A stretch of 62,429 bases of DNA from DASRFR01 sp035651455. GTDB lineage: Bacteria > Acidobacteriota > Terriglobia > Terriglobales > Acidobacteriaceae. Below, in pieces: positions 17,188-26,017 of this stretch. The notes under the pieces are model-generated. The model ran no database searches. It was given only the letters and a program-made list of their open reading frames with translations, and was not told the DNA's origin. The stretch's first letter is position 1; each line of letters opens with the position of its first letter. Location: contig DASRFR010000057.1 of the NCBI GenBank assembly GCA_035651455.1, positions 1-62,429 on the forward strand, written 5' to 3'. The position numbers were made by a program, and so were the translations under genes.

Positions 17188-19164
17188 TCAAATGGTTTTC
17201 AGCCGGCATTGGAGTGCCAGATTGGCGGCCGCGGAATCATCGAGGGCCATATCGCGGCAGACGAACAAGGTTTCAGATGTCAGCTCGCAGTTCTTGCTTA
17301 GGTCCGCCCGAATTTGATCGTCCAGGCAGATAATGAATTTCTGGCCGCTGTCAGAATCCTCGACGTCATAAACCCTGTTGCCGTTCGCGAGGTCCCGCGC
17401 TGCAAAACGCGTGTTGAGGCCGAAGCCTTCCCGCAAGGCAACCTCCCAAATGACGTTTTCCGGCTTCCAGCCGGGGATCAACGGATCATTGAAGAGCTCC
17501 AATCTCTGCGCGTAGAGCTCCTCATCATGATCCAACTCCGGTTGCCATTGCTGGATATTCGGACTTCCCAACTTGAAGACCTTCATTCCGAGGTCTTCGG
17601 TGATTTTAGAATCGGTCAAATTCAGTCTCTCGGCTGCCTGGTGCCTCAATTCAGCAATGACATTGGTCATGCGCTGCTCGGCGACATCGGTTAGGTCCTT
17701 GAGCTTCGACTCGGGATTCGGCAATCGCTCGGGTAGTTGAACACAGATAAACCGCCGGTTGCCGCCATCCTCTCGATTTTGTGCAAGAACAGCGTGGGCG
17801 GTGGAGCAAGATCCCGCGAAGAAATCGACGACGAGGTTGCGCTCCGCGGGAACTGTGGCTATCTGAAGCATTCGCTTGAGCAGTCGCGTGGGTTTGACGG
17901 TATCCAGAACATTGTCGGTGCTTTCGTACTGCACGTATTTCAAGAGTTCCTTCTTCGCCTCTTGCGTATGTCCGACATCATCGAACTTCCAGAGGGTTTG
18001 GGGAACAACGCCTTGTTTCACTTCAGACAGAAACCTCTTAAGGCGTGGCATGCTATTCCGGTCGGCGCCCCACCAGATTCGATTGTCCGCGTCCAGTTCT
18101 GCAAACTTTACGTGATTGACTCGCCAGTAATTCCCCCGTGAAGGCGTGTATATTTTGCCACCAGGAGCTTTCACCTCATATTGAGCATCCGCATAGTAGT
18201 TTCTTGCGGTCATGTCGCTTGAAGACCATACATCGCGCGGATCGTTGTCCGGATTTTCGTATCGTGCCAAGGCCTCCTCGTCCCGCGGAAGAAGGGAGGG
18301 CCGCCAGGTCTCAGCGTCGCGGGCATAAATGAGGACGTAGTCGTGGTCCTCGGAGAAGTGCATCGCCGTATTTTTGGGCCCGAATACTTTTTGCCAGATG
18401 ACGGCGGCAATAAAATTCTCTTCTCCAAAAATCTCATTCATCAAAATTCGGAGATGATGTACTTCATGGTCATCGATGCTCACGAAGATAGCACCGTGTT
18501 CACTTAGGAGTTGCCTTGCAAGGAACAAACGCGGATACATCATCGACAACCACGTCGAATGATATCGGCCGCTCGTTTCGGGGTTACTTGTAAGTAGGTT
18601 ACCCTCGGAATCCACTTGTCCGGTCAGCTGAAGGTAGGTCTTGAGCGGGTCCGCATAGTCATCCGGGTAAACGAAATCTTGGCCCGTGTTGTAGGGTGGA
18701 TCGATGTAAATCAGCCTAACGCGTCCGAAATACGGTTTAAACAAAAGCTTGAGAACTTCAAGGTTGTCGCCTTCAATGAAGATATTGCCAGTCGTGTCGA
18801 AATTGATTGACTCTTCTGGACACGGGATCAGAGTTGCCCGACTGGGCGTTTGGAGCAAACTGACAGCGTCGCTCTTACCAGCCCAGCTAAAATGAAAACG
18901 ACCCGGTCCGGGCTCCGCTGCCGCGCCCAGTGTGGCGCGCAGTTTGTCGAAGTCGATCGCGCCTTCAACAAATACTTCTGGGAACTGCTCCCGCAACTTC
19001 GCGATCTGCGTCTCAACGACATCGCCGGAAGTCGCCGTAACATGCTCCCTTGCGAACTTCGCCTGCCCGCCCGTTCCTTCAGCCTCAGGCATGGGTTCCG
19101 ACGCGACGACTCGTGCGCCCTTCGCTTCCTTTTGTGAATTCATAAAACGCGAATTATCGCACAC
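17188..19164 (-). CDS. mod: Type III DNA methyltransferase, Mod subunit
   Basis: This 658-residue adenine-N6 methyltransferase of the beta class has catalytic motif IV (LIYIDPPYNTGQDFVYPDDY, about 155) before the SAM-binding motif I (VVDFFAGSCSTAHAVLAQN, about 445). The region between them holds the target recognition domain, which sets the sequence specificity and cannot be read from motifs. The longest frame starts with a GTG at 19164; an ATG at 19143 (MNSQKEAKG) is equally possible and neither has a clear ribosome binding site. It follows GajB by about 45-65 bp on the same strand and is 15 bp before Res. Confidence 0.93.
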   Translation of the reverse strand: MCDNSRFMNSQKEAKGARVVASEPMPEAEGTGGQAKFAREHVTATSGDVVETQIAKLREQFPEVFVEGAIDFDKLRATLGAAAEPGPGRFHFSWAGKSDAVSLLQTPSRATLIPCPEESINFDTTGNIFIEGDNLEVLKLLFKPYFGRVRLIYIDPPYNTGQDFVYPDDYADPLKTYLQLTGQVDSEGNLLTSNPETSGRYHSTWLSMMYPRLFLARQLLSEHGAIFVSIDDHEVHHLRILMNEIFGEENFIAAVIWQKVFGPKNTAMHFSEDHDYVLIYARDAETWRPSLLPRDEEALARYENPDNDPRDVWSSSDMTARNYYADAQYEVKAPGGKIYTPSRGNYWRVNHVKFAELDADNRIWWGADRNSMPRLKRFLSEVKQGVVPQTLWKFDDVGHTQEAKKELLKYVQYESTDNVLDTVKPTRLLKRMLQIATVPAERNLVVDFFAGSCSTAHAVLAQNREDGGNRRFICVQLPERLPNPESKLKDLTDVAEQRMTNVIAELRHQAAERLNLTDSKITEDLGMKVFKLGSPNIQQWQPELDHDEELYAQRLELFNDPLIPGWKPENVIWEVALREGFGLNTRFAARDLANGNRVYDVEDSDSGQKFIICLDDQIRADLSKNCELTSETLFVCRDMALDDSAAANLALQCRLKTI

Positions 19165-19209
19165 CGGCTTTCTGTAAACCGAAAGAACCCTTTCTTGTGC
19201 TGAACTGAG

Positions 19210-20970
19210 CTACGTCGCTTCTCTGATCTTCGTTATGAAGGGCGATTCGTTAGATTCGTACATCAGGTGCACCAGGCTCTTGGCTCTGGTCACGCCGACA
19301 TAAAACAACCGCGAAGCGTCCTCTATTTGCTCTTCGGTGCGATCGAAGGTGCTGGGGAAAACGCCCTCCTCCAGCCCTACCATTATTACGGACTGGAACT
19401 CCAGTCCTTTGGAGCTATGCAAGGTCATGAGGTTGATCTGATCCGGGCTTTTTCCCTGGTTTCCGAAAATTGCTACAGAGTATGCCTCTAGCGCACCGCC
19501 CTTGTCGCTGACGCGCAGTAGACCATCGAAATTGTCTTTCTCATCCGACAGCCCGGGCTCTTCCGCGAATGCCTCGTTCAGTACTTCTTTGCCAAGGACC
19601 TGCAGCCACTTGCGCAGAGGGATTGAACCGTCGCGATGGGCAAAAAGGGCGGTGATTAACTTGGCTCTCGCCGTGAGCGCATCTGATTCGCGGATCAGGG
19701 ACCGTCGCATCAGACGCCAGGACCGCAAAAGATCGCTGAGATTTACCGATCCGGATTTCCAGCCGGCGGAGCACCACTTTGCGGCATCAACCAGCCATTC
19801 AGTAAGGCGCGAGCGCTTGATCGGCGAGCCGTTATCCAGCCGGAAATACTGAAGGCCCAGGGCATCCGCCGCCTCGGCAATAGACTTCCCCTCGTTGAGA
19901 GTGCGATAGAGCAGGGCAATATCGCCCGGTTTCCACGTCGGATTTTGTTCGAGCATCGCGGGAACGATGGTTCCCAGCGCATAGTCCGCCTGTCCCCTGA
20001 CGTCCAGCTCGGTTTCATAAATGCGAATCTCGCCCTGGCGTCCATCGTGGGACTGGAAATCACCCGGTTCGGGCAGCAAGGTCTGCGATGCTGCGATAAT
20101 CTGATCCGCGCAGCGGTAATTCAACTTCAGCCGAATAGCCTCGACATTGGGCAGGGTTTGGAGCGTCCTCAGCAGGGCCGGTTTCGCGCCGGTGAATCCG
20201 TAGATCGACTGGTCGGGATCACCGACCGCGATGATGCGCAGACCTGCTTTGTTCATCAAGGCCAGAACCATCCGATGGAGGGGCAAACCAAGATCTTGGT
20301 ATTCGTCGATGACGATGATGGGATACTTGGCCTTGATGCATGTACGAACCCATTCATGTTTTTCCACTAATTGCAGACCCGCCAGGATAAGGCCATCGAA
20401 GTCAATCAGGCCATTTTCTAGAAGCAACTTCTCGTAAGCCTCGACCACAGCGGTTTCGCGCCGAACCCACGTTTTCCATTCCATGCTCTCCTTGTCGACA
20501 ATCGTACGGCGAAGCTTGTCGCACTCCATGCGAAACCAGTTGGGAGCCTGTGCACCCAACGTGTCGCGGTATGCCCGCTGAAAGAGCGTTCGTGATTCAG
20601 CGGGAGAAGCCACCGCTACAGGATCTGGCACGTTCATGCCCGCGATGCGCGCGTACGGCAAAACCAATTCGCTCAGGCAAAACGAATGCACGGTCGACAA
20701 CGAAAGCCGTTTGTCATCGACAATGCCGAGCTTTCGAAGTCTTGTGAGGAGTTCGCCGACGCAGGCATTGCTGTATGTAATACAGGCCAGGCGGCGCGGC
20801 CGTCGGATTTCTTCATCCAGGAGCCTGGCGATCTTGACTGTGATTGTCTTGGTTTTTCCGGCCCCCGGACCGGCCAGAACAACGCAATTGCCCTCCGACT
20901 CATACGCGTCCCACTGCTCCTTGTTGGCGCGCAACTCATTAGCGGTTTCGACATACGCAAGTGGGTTCAT
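19210..20970 (-). CDS. gajB: UvrD-like helicase, GajB of a Gabija-like system
   Basis: The 586-residue superfamily 1A helicase has LAGPGAGKTKTITVKIARL (Walker A, about residue 31), IVIDEYQDLGLP (motif II), GDPDQSIYGFTGAKP (motif III), LKLNYRC (motif IV), MTLHSSKGLEFQSVIMVGLE and LFYVGVTRAKSLVHLMY (motif VI). The start is the ATG at 20970, which overlaps the stop of the OLD nuclease gene as ATGA. A longer upstream frame lies inside that gene and is rejected. OLD nuclease plus UvrD helicase as a coupled pair defines Gabija, in which GajB is proposed to respond to DNA ends or nucleotide depletion and assist the GajA nuclease. It is slightly longer than the best-known GajB (about 490 residues). 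Confidence 0.88.
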   Translation of the reverse strand: MNPLAYVETANELRANKEQWDAYESEGNCVVLAGPGAGKTKTITVKIARLLDEEIRRPRRLACITYSNACVGELLTRLRKLGIVDDKRLSLSTVHSFCLSELVLPYARIAGMNVPDPVAVASPAESRTLFQRAYRDTLGAQAPNWFRMECDKLRRTIVDKESMEWKTWVRRETAVVEAYEKLLLENGLIDFDGLILAGLQLVEKHEWVRTCIKAKYPIIVIDEYQDLGLPLHRMVLALMNKAGLRIIAVGDPDQSIYGFTGAKPALLRTLQTLPNVEAIRLKLNYRCADQIIAASQTLLPEPGDFQSHDGRQGEIRIYETELDVRGQADYALGTIVPAMLEQNPTWKPGDIALLYRTLNEGKSIAEAADALGLQYFRLDNGSPIKRSRLTEWLVDAAKWCSAGWKSGSVNLSDLLRSWRLMRRSLIRESDALTARAKLITALFAHRDGSIPLRKWLQVLGKEVLNEAFAEEPGLSDEKDNFDGLLRVSDKGGALEAYSVAIFGNQGKSPDQINLMTLHSSKGLEFQSVIMVGLEEGVFPSTFDRTEEQIEDASRLFYVGVTRAKSLVHLMYESNESPFITKIREAT

Positions 20971-22805
20971 GCGAGTTGTTCCTTCATGTAATCCAGCGCC
21001 GCCTTTATATACGCGGGACAGACATCGGCCCCGGAAGCGAGCAGGATCGAAGCCAGGCGTTGCGCAAATCGACCTTTGCCCACCGAATTTATGTCCTTCA
21101 GCAACTGTCCGGGATCGAGTTGTGTTGGATCTTCGGCCCATTCCTCAAAGCGGTCACGCATGTTCGTGTTGTCGGTCAGCCCGTTAATCGCCTGCGCGAA
21201 CTCGTCCTCGGCACCGGCTTTGAAAAGATCGATCTCAAACGTGTAATCGTTCAAGAACACTCCGTTCTCTTCGGCGCGCTCCAGAACATCCTTGAACGAC
21301 AGTTTTTTCCATTCATCGTCGTCAAGGAGGCGTTGCATGATCTGGTTTACAACACGATTCTGACCGTAGCTCTTGCGCACTTTGTCGTCCGGATCGGAAT
21401 CTTCCTGACTCGCAGCTTCTCCCTTTGGATCGTAGTCCGTCAGCACGACGAATGGGATGTCCAACCCCGAGGGCCCCAACAACTCAACATAAGGCCCGAA
21501 ATTCGTGCCGCCGATGGAGCAAACGGAGATACCGACTGCGTCGAAATCCAAGTCGGGATCGTAGAGCTTTGCCAGAGTCGGCAGCAGAAATTTCTCGGCA
21601 TCGCCTTCCACCAGGATGACCGCCTTGGCAAAGAATATTTCGCCGCGTGTTACGTCAATGTAGCGTTCCAGGTCCTCGCGCTCGGTATCATCCAGATCGA
21701 CCTTGCGAAGGGATCTGCCGATGGTGTGGTTCTCGCCGGGAATGGATCGTAACAGGACAATATTCGTCAGCGGGGCGACACTGGCCACATTCGGCGAATG
21801 AGTCGTGAGCAGGATACTGCGCGCCTCGGGCGCCGCCTCGCCTTCCTCGCGCGTCCGCAAGTAATTGCGATAAATAAGACGCTGAAGGTGCGGATGAAGA
21901 TGCGCTTCCGGTTCTTCTATCGCCAGGAAGGTATGCTGCCGTTCGCCTTCGTCGACCAAATATTGATGTTCAAGCTGCTTGAGGGCCAGATACAGCACAT
22001 TTGCCGACCCAAGGCTTGCTTCGGCGATACCCCGTTTTCCGCCGTCGATCATCAGTTGGAGCGCCCGCAGCAACCGGTCTGGATCGGTCGGCGCGAACCC
22101 CAGTGCGGTCTCGACTGCGTGCTTGCTGCCGACCATCGTCGTCAGCTGGTCGTTTACTTCGTCCACCACGGCGCTAAGTTCCGGAACAGCGGCCATCTTC
22201 AAGGTCGTCTTATGGACATCCTTGGCAATCGCTTCGAGTGTCTTTTCGTCAACCGTGCGTGCAGCGCGATCGAGCAGTGGGCGCAAGGGCGAGCGCGTCC
22301 ACCGCGCCAGATCGGATTCAGCGTCGCGCAGCGCGGAGAACAAATCCAGCGGCATCCAGCGCCGGAGATCGTAGCCGATGAGGTTATCCGGGCGGTTGCC
22401 GCCAAATATGACAAACTCATAATCAGCCTCGCTCTTGGGAGCCTCCTTCAAGCCCCCGACCGGCTGATACCGATAGGTGATCCGCGCCGCCATGGGATCG
22501 GGCTTGATGAGGTGGTCTGCGAGCACCGCCAACAGATTTTCACTTTTCTCAAAGCCGCGAAAATCAACAGAGATTTCGATTACGTCCTCAACCGTCAGCG
22601 GTCGGTTCAAACCGTCCCAAAAATCATCGAGCCGTAACCGCCGCATCGAATCGGGCAATGACGGATCGAGAATGAGCCGCAGAGCGAAAAGTAAATTCGT
22701 TTTGCCGACCTTGTTTTCGCCAAAAAAAACGGCATGCTCGCCGAGCTTCACATCGAGCGACTTGAAGTTCCGAAAATTCTTGATGATGATCCGGCTGAGC
22801 CGCAT
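20967..22805 (-). CDS. gajA: OLD-family ATPase-Toprim nuclease, GajA of a Gabija-like system
   Basis: A protein of 612 residues. The N-terminal SMC/ABC-type ATPase has MRLSRIIIKNFRNFKSLDV and Walker A GENKVGKT (residues 29-36), with Walker B FLAIEEPEAHLHPHLQRL (about 300). The C-terminal Toprim nuclease shows AVILVEGDAEKFLLPTL (about 395) and FVVLTDYDPKGE (about 460), giving the metal-binding Glu and DxD acids. The start at 22805 has AAAGGA seven bases upstream and only 2 bp separate it from the PIN gene stop. GajA is a nicking or cleaving nuclease inhibited by normal NTP levels and active when phage depletes them. The tight packing with upstream genes is unusual for Gabija. Confidence 0.88.
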   Translation of the reverse strand: MRLSRIIIKNFRNFKSLDVKLGEHAVFFGENKVGKTNLLFALRLILDPSLPDSMRRLRLDDFWDGLNRPLTVEDVIEISVDFRGFEKSENLLAVLADHLIKPDPMAARITYRYQPVGGLKEAPKSEADYEFVIFGGNRPDNLIGYDLRRWMPLDLFSALRDAESDLARWTRSPLRPLLDRAARTVDEKTLEAIAKDVHKTTLKMAAVPELSAVVDEVNDQLTTMVGSKHAVETALGFAPTDPDRLLRALQLMIDGGKRGIAEASLGSANVLYLALKQLEHQYLVDEGERQHTFLAIEEPEAHLHPHLQRLIYRNYLRTREEGEAAPEARSILLTTHSPNVASVAPLTNIVLLRSIPGENHTIGRSLRKVDLDDTEREDLERYIDVTRGEIFFAKAVILVEGDAEKFLLPTLAKLYDPDLDFDAVGISVCSIGGTNFGPYVELLGPSGLDIPFVVLTDYDPKGEAASQEDSDPDDKVRKSYGQNRVVNQIMQRLLDDDEWKKLSFKDVLERAEENGVFLNDYTFEIDLFKAGAEDEFAQAINGLTDNTNMRDRFEEWAEDPTQLDPGQLLKDINSVGKGRFAQRLASILLASGADVCPAYIKAALDYMKEQLA

Positions 22806-22807
22806 AT

Positions 22808-23440
22808 CTATCCTTTTTCGTTCACTTTCGCAGCGCCGTTTGCGGCAGGCGTGACTGCCTGCTGCGCCTTGCGGGCGGTGCGGGGCAGGCTGGGGCATCC
22901 CTCCGCCCGTTCCGGCCCAATCAAATCAAGCACCCACCGGGTGTGCCGCTGAAAAACCCTCATACGGCCCTCGCGCAGAGCCTTGTAAACCGCGTCCGCG
23001 AGGCGCTCGCGGCCGAGTGCCTGTAGCACCGCGCTATGCGCAAGAATGTCGACGGTGCAGCCTACCGGCAGGGACGGGTAAATGCGCGCGCACAGCCGCG
23101 TGGCCTTGGTTTCATCGATGACCGCCAGCCCCTGATGAGTAACCGCGTAAGCGATCGTCGCCGCTTCGCCGTCATCCAGGGTCATCGCGGCCGGGCCGAC
23201 CACGAGCCTTTCAAAATGCGCTCCCGAATCGTCATCAAGCTCTACCATTTCAACGGCGCGGTCTTTCACGAGAGCCGCCAGCATCTCGGCGTCCTGGCGG
23301 CCCCGGCGCCGGCCTTCTTCCAGTTCATCGACGACATCAGCCGGCACGACGAACTTGTTAGGAAGCGCCCGGATAATGTCGCGCGCGCAGCCGCTCGCGT
23401 TCAGATTGATGACCGCGCTCGCGTCCGCAACAATCGTCAT
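22808..23440 (-). CDS. PIN-domain nuclease (VapC/DUF3368-like)
   Basis: A 210-residue protein with the PIN acidic quartet in order: VADASAVINL (Asp5), VVDELEEGRRR (Glu near 41), LDDGEAATIAYA (Asp/Glu near 95) and VIDETKATRLC (Asp near 114). PIN domains are metal-dependent RNases, most often toxins cleaving tRNA or rRNA. The C-terminal 60 residues are an extra, basic helical extension. Start at 23440 leaves 7 bp after the metalloprotease gene; a start at 23473 would overlap it. Pairing with an XRE-ImmA protein is a known toxin-antitoxin style arrangement, so the protease-HTH protein may control this nuclease. Two bp separate it from GajA. Confidence 0.8.
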   Translation of the reverse strand: MTIVADASAVINLNASGCARDIIRALPNKFVVPADVVDELEEGRRRGRQDAEMLAALVKDRAVEMVELDDDSGAHFERLVVGPAAMTLDDGEAATIAYAVTHQGLAVIDETKATRLCARIYPSLPVGCTVDILAHSAVLQALGRERLADAVYKALREGRMRVFQRHTRWVLDLIGPERAEGCPSLPRTARKAQQAVTPAANGAAKVNEKG

Positions 23441-23447
23441 CTGTCCG

Positions 23448-24629
23448 TCAATCAAGGAAGTTGGCGACCCCATCGGCCTCGCTCCCTTCCGGCTCCATTC
23501 CCGCGAGAATCTCCCGCAACTCCAAGCGGTCCAGATTCAAGAGCCGCGCGAGCTGGCCTTCGCTCAGCAAACCGCGCCGATAAACTTCCTCCGCAAGCAA
23601 ATTGAGCCGCAGCGTCGTGGGCCGGTCCGCATCGGCTTTCTGGGCGTCGGCAACAGATAAATCACCTAACACTTGCCGCGCCTGTTCGTCGGTGATGCCG
23701 CCGTTCGACTGAAACCAGTCCCAGGTGCCGGCCTTGATCAAAGCCAATTCCTCAAGCCGCCGCACCATCGCCTCGCGGGACACCCCGAAGAAATGCGCCA
23801 GAACGATGACATGACGCCGCGTCAGCCTGTCCGAACCCGCCGTCACTTCCCCGAATTTCTGCGCTACGCCGCGTGCCGGTGTCAGAAAGGCCCGCGCGAA
23901 CGCGTTGGCATAACGTTCCTCGCGTGAATTCTCCACTTCGTGACCATGCAGAACTTCCGGCTCCCGCCGCGTCGAAACCAGATGCCCTGCCTCGTGCGCC
24001 GCCGATTGCGTGCGCCGTTCGCGGGGATGGTTGGCGTTCAGCAGGATGCACGGGCCCAGCGCTTCGTCGTACGCGAAGAGCCCGGAGATGTCGCCGTCAA
24101 GCCTGCGCACATAGACCCGAACGCCCAGTTCCAGTTCGAGCAACGTCACGATGTCGGAAACGGGACTGACCCCAAGGCCAAGACGCTGCCGCAATTCCAT
24201 GGCGTCCTGTTCGGCCTGCGCCCGCACGTCGCCGCGCAGGATGGGACGCTCGGGCGGATAGTTTGGCGTGCGCTTAACGCCCAGCAGGTTTTCCAGTTCT
24301 ACTTCAGCCTTCGCGAGATCGCCGAGAAGCTTCGCTGCCGCATCCACGGAAGAGTCGCTGCTGCCGGCCAGCTTGCGGAAAAGTGGTGCCAGATCGACCT
24401 GTATAGCCTCCCGGCGCAACAGCGCGTTCACCGACGTGCCGTAGAATTTCGCAAGCTGCTGCAGCTCGCTCCGGCGCACGCGCCGCTGCCCTTGCTCGAT
24501 TGCAACGATAGTGGTTCGGGCGACGTTGATGGATGTCGCGGCCGTGGCCTGGCTGATACCGGCGGCTTCGCGCGCGATCCGTAGGCGTTCACCGATTTCA
24601 ACCGGATTGATTTCTTCAAGAGGCATCAT
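23448..24629 (-). CDS. XRE-HTH fused to ImmA/IrrE metallopeptidase
   Basis: This 393-residue two-domain protein has an N-terminal XRE helix-turn-helix (about 12-68; GISQATAATSINVARTTIVA, then IEQGQRRVRRSEL) and a C-terminal ImmA/IrrE zinc peptidase with AAHEAGHLVS (His212, Glu213, His216) and a downstream SREERYANAFARAFL helix carrying the third ligand. Such proteins sense stress or foreign DNA and cleave a repressor, or act as antitoxin-like regulators. The start at 24629 shares a base with the stop of the QueC-like gene (TAATG), which indicates coupled translation. The next gene is the PIN nuclease, 7 bp away, the natural candidate for its control. It may also bind the dyads upstream of 26583. 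Confidence 0.85.
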   Translation of the reverse strand: MMPLEEINPVEIGERLRIAREAAGISQATAATSINVARTTIVAIEQGQRRVRRSELQQLAKFYGTSVNALLRREAIQVDLAPLFRKLAGSSDSSVDAAAKLLGDLAKAEVELENLLGVKRTPNYPPERPILRGDVRAQAEQDAMELRQRLGLGVSPVSDIVTLLELELGVRVYVRRLDGDISGLFAYDEALGPCILLNANHPRERRTQSAAHEAGHLVSTRREPEVLHGHEVENSREERYANAFARAFLTPARGVAQKFGEVTAGSDRLTRRHVIVLAHFFGVSREAMVRRLEELALIKAGTWDWFQSNGGITDEQARQVLGDLSVADAQKADADRPTTLRLNLLAEEVYRRGLLSEGQLARLLNLDRLELREILAGMEPEGSEADGVANFLD

Positions 24630-26017
24630 TAGCTCGCGTGAATCGCCCAATCAGCGATGAATGAGTTGCGTCCAAGACCAAGGGTGAAATTCTTCCATTC
24701 ATGCCCGTGTTGCGTGAGCATCCGGACGAGTTTCTGGCCGACGTCAGCTTGCGGCAGATTCAGCGACTTGCCGAGCTGGTAGGCCGTGAGATTAAGTGTG
24801 TGCTTGTTCGCGGGCGAAGACGGTAGACCCGCAAGATGATCCAGGTGCAGCGCGCCCGCGATGGCGTACTGCCGGAGCTTCCCGGTTATTTTCTTCCGGG
24901 GGAATGACGGGGCCGCGCCATCATTGAAGCTCGCGGACGCGAGATTCTCCCACACGTAGGTGTGCGTCGGTTCCGTCAGCCCGACGGCGTGCACACTCAT
25001 GCGGCGCAACATGCACGCGGCGCAGATTCCGCACTGGCGTTTCTTCTTGTCGACGCTGACTTGCCGGGTCTGCTGCCAGCAGGACCAGGTATCCTGCCAG
25101 CCGGAGGCACCATCGCATTCTTTTATGAATTTGGCCAGAGTCTCGCCCTTGGTATGCCAAAGGCGGGGAAACTGAAACCTGACTTGATGCCCGAGAAGCG
25201 CAGCCAGAAACACCTCCATACGATCCGTATATAAAGGATGGCTCCGGTAGTCCTCATATGCTTGACCCACCGTGACGAGCGCGGGCCCGAGCGCGCCCTG
25301 CCCGCTTTCGGGGACGACGATCAGTCCCGCCTTCGCGAGGTATGCAGCGATGCCGCTCAGCAGTGCAAACTTGAAGCCGCGCGATCTGGCACTCGACTCG
25401 ACAAAGTCCCGCGCACCGGGCCGCACGCGGTAGGGCACCGAAGTAAAGGGATGCCGTCGTGGCAGCCTCCGCGCATCGGCGGTTTTCGAGCCGAGTCGCA
25501 CGCGGATCAGCTTGTCGCCCAATTCGCGTGCCATCAGTCCGGCAACGATGCGCGAATCAAGCCCATCGCTGAACGGAATGACTGCCGTCAGCCCCTCCGG
25601 AAGACTTAGCTGGCCTTGAACAGGAGGCTCGACCGGTTTGCGCCGTTTGCGGAAAGCAATCTGCCACCGATCGCCGGTCAGGAAATCCAGTGCGCTGTGG
25701 AGTGCATTCGTAACGTTTTTGTCGCTCCACCGTTCGGGGTCGTGCACGGGAACGGTCAGCTCGATATTCCGCTCCCATTTCATCGCGGGGCGCCGCAGCG
25801 TCCTGTCGCCAATCTCTACCGCCGCCGCCACCAGCAAGGCGTCGTAGACGATCGGCTCCCATTCTGCAAAGCAATAGGTTTCGAGGCGCGCGGTCGAAAA
25901 CTCGATTTGCTCGCCGATCTCGCAACGCAGCGATCCTTTTTTGGTGGCCCCGCCCTTCTCAGCCACGTCAATGCCGATGGCGGGCGGTGGCAACGGCGCT
26001 TTCTGCAGCTCGATCAT
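24629..26017 (-). CDS. QueC-like PP-loop enzyme with Cys4 zinc site
   Basis: The 462-residue protein has a PP-loop ATP-pyrophosphatase motif FSDGLDS (residues 149-155; canonical SGGxDS, here Asp in place of the second Gly-type position). Near the end of the catalytic domain is a four-cysteine zinc site, Cys313, Cys329, Cys332, Cys335 (CGICAACMLRR), as in QueC but with a longer first spacing. QueC makes 7-cyano-7-deazaguanine; QueC-like proteins also occur in defence (QatC of QatABCD, Cap9 of type IV CBASS), where they are thought to modify proteins rather than make queuosine. The N-terminal 130 residues are not QueC. It overlaps the upstream gene by ATGA and the protease gene by TAATG. No other queuosine gene is nearby. 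Confidence 0.8.
   Translation of the reverse strand: MIELQKAPLPPPAIGIDVAEKGGATKKGSLRCEIGEQIEFSTARLETYCFAEWEPIVYDALLVAAAVEIGDRTLRRPAMKWERNIELTVPVHDPERWSDKNVTNALHSALDFLTGDRWQIAFRKRRKPVEPPVQGQLSLPEGLTAVIPFSDGLDSRIVAGLMARELGDKLIRVRLGSKTADARRLPRRHPFTSVPYRVRPGARDFVESSARSRGFKFALLSGIAAYLAKAGLIVVPESGQGALGPALVTVGQAYEDYRSHPLYTDRMEVFLAALLGHQVRFQFPRLWHTKGETLAKFIKECDGASGWQDTWSCWQQTRQVSVDKKKRQCGICAACMLRRMSVHAVGLTEPTHTYVWENLASASFNDGAAPSFPRKKITGKLRQYAIAGALHLDHLAGLPSSPANKHTLNLTAYQLGKSLNLPQADVGQKLVRMLTQHGHEWKNFTLGLGRNSFIADWAIHAS

Noticed and set aside
20971..21141. Longer N-terminus of the UvrD-like helicase
   Set aside because: It lies inside the OLD nuclease gene; the ATGA overlap at 20967-20970 gives a natural start.
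20961..22637. Long plus-strand frames (263 and 279 codons) opposite gajA
   Set aside because: They are antisense to an intact OLD nuclease with Walker and Toprim motifs and have no ribosome binding site.
17188..22805. Type I restriction or BREX system
   Set aside because: No HsdS, BrxL, PglZ or similar genes; Mod motif order and the Res layout are type III, and OLD plus UvrD is Gabija-like.
24629..26017. Housekeeping QueC of queuosine synthesis
   Set aside because: The protein is about twice QueC length, has a degenerate PP-loop and has no queD, queE or queF near it.
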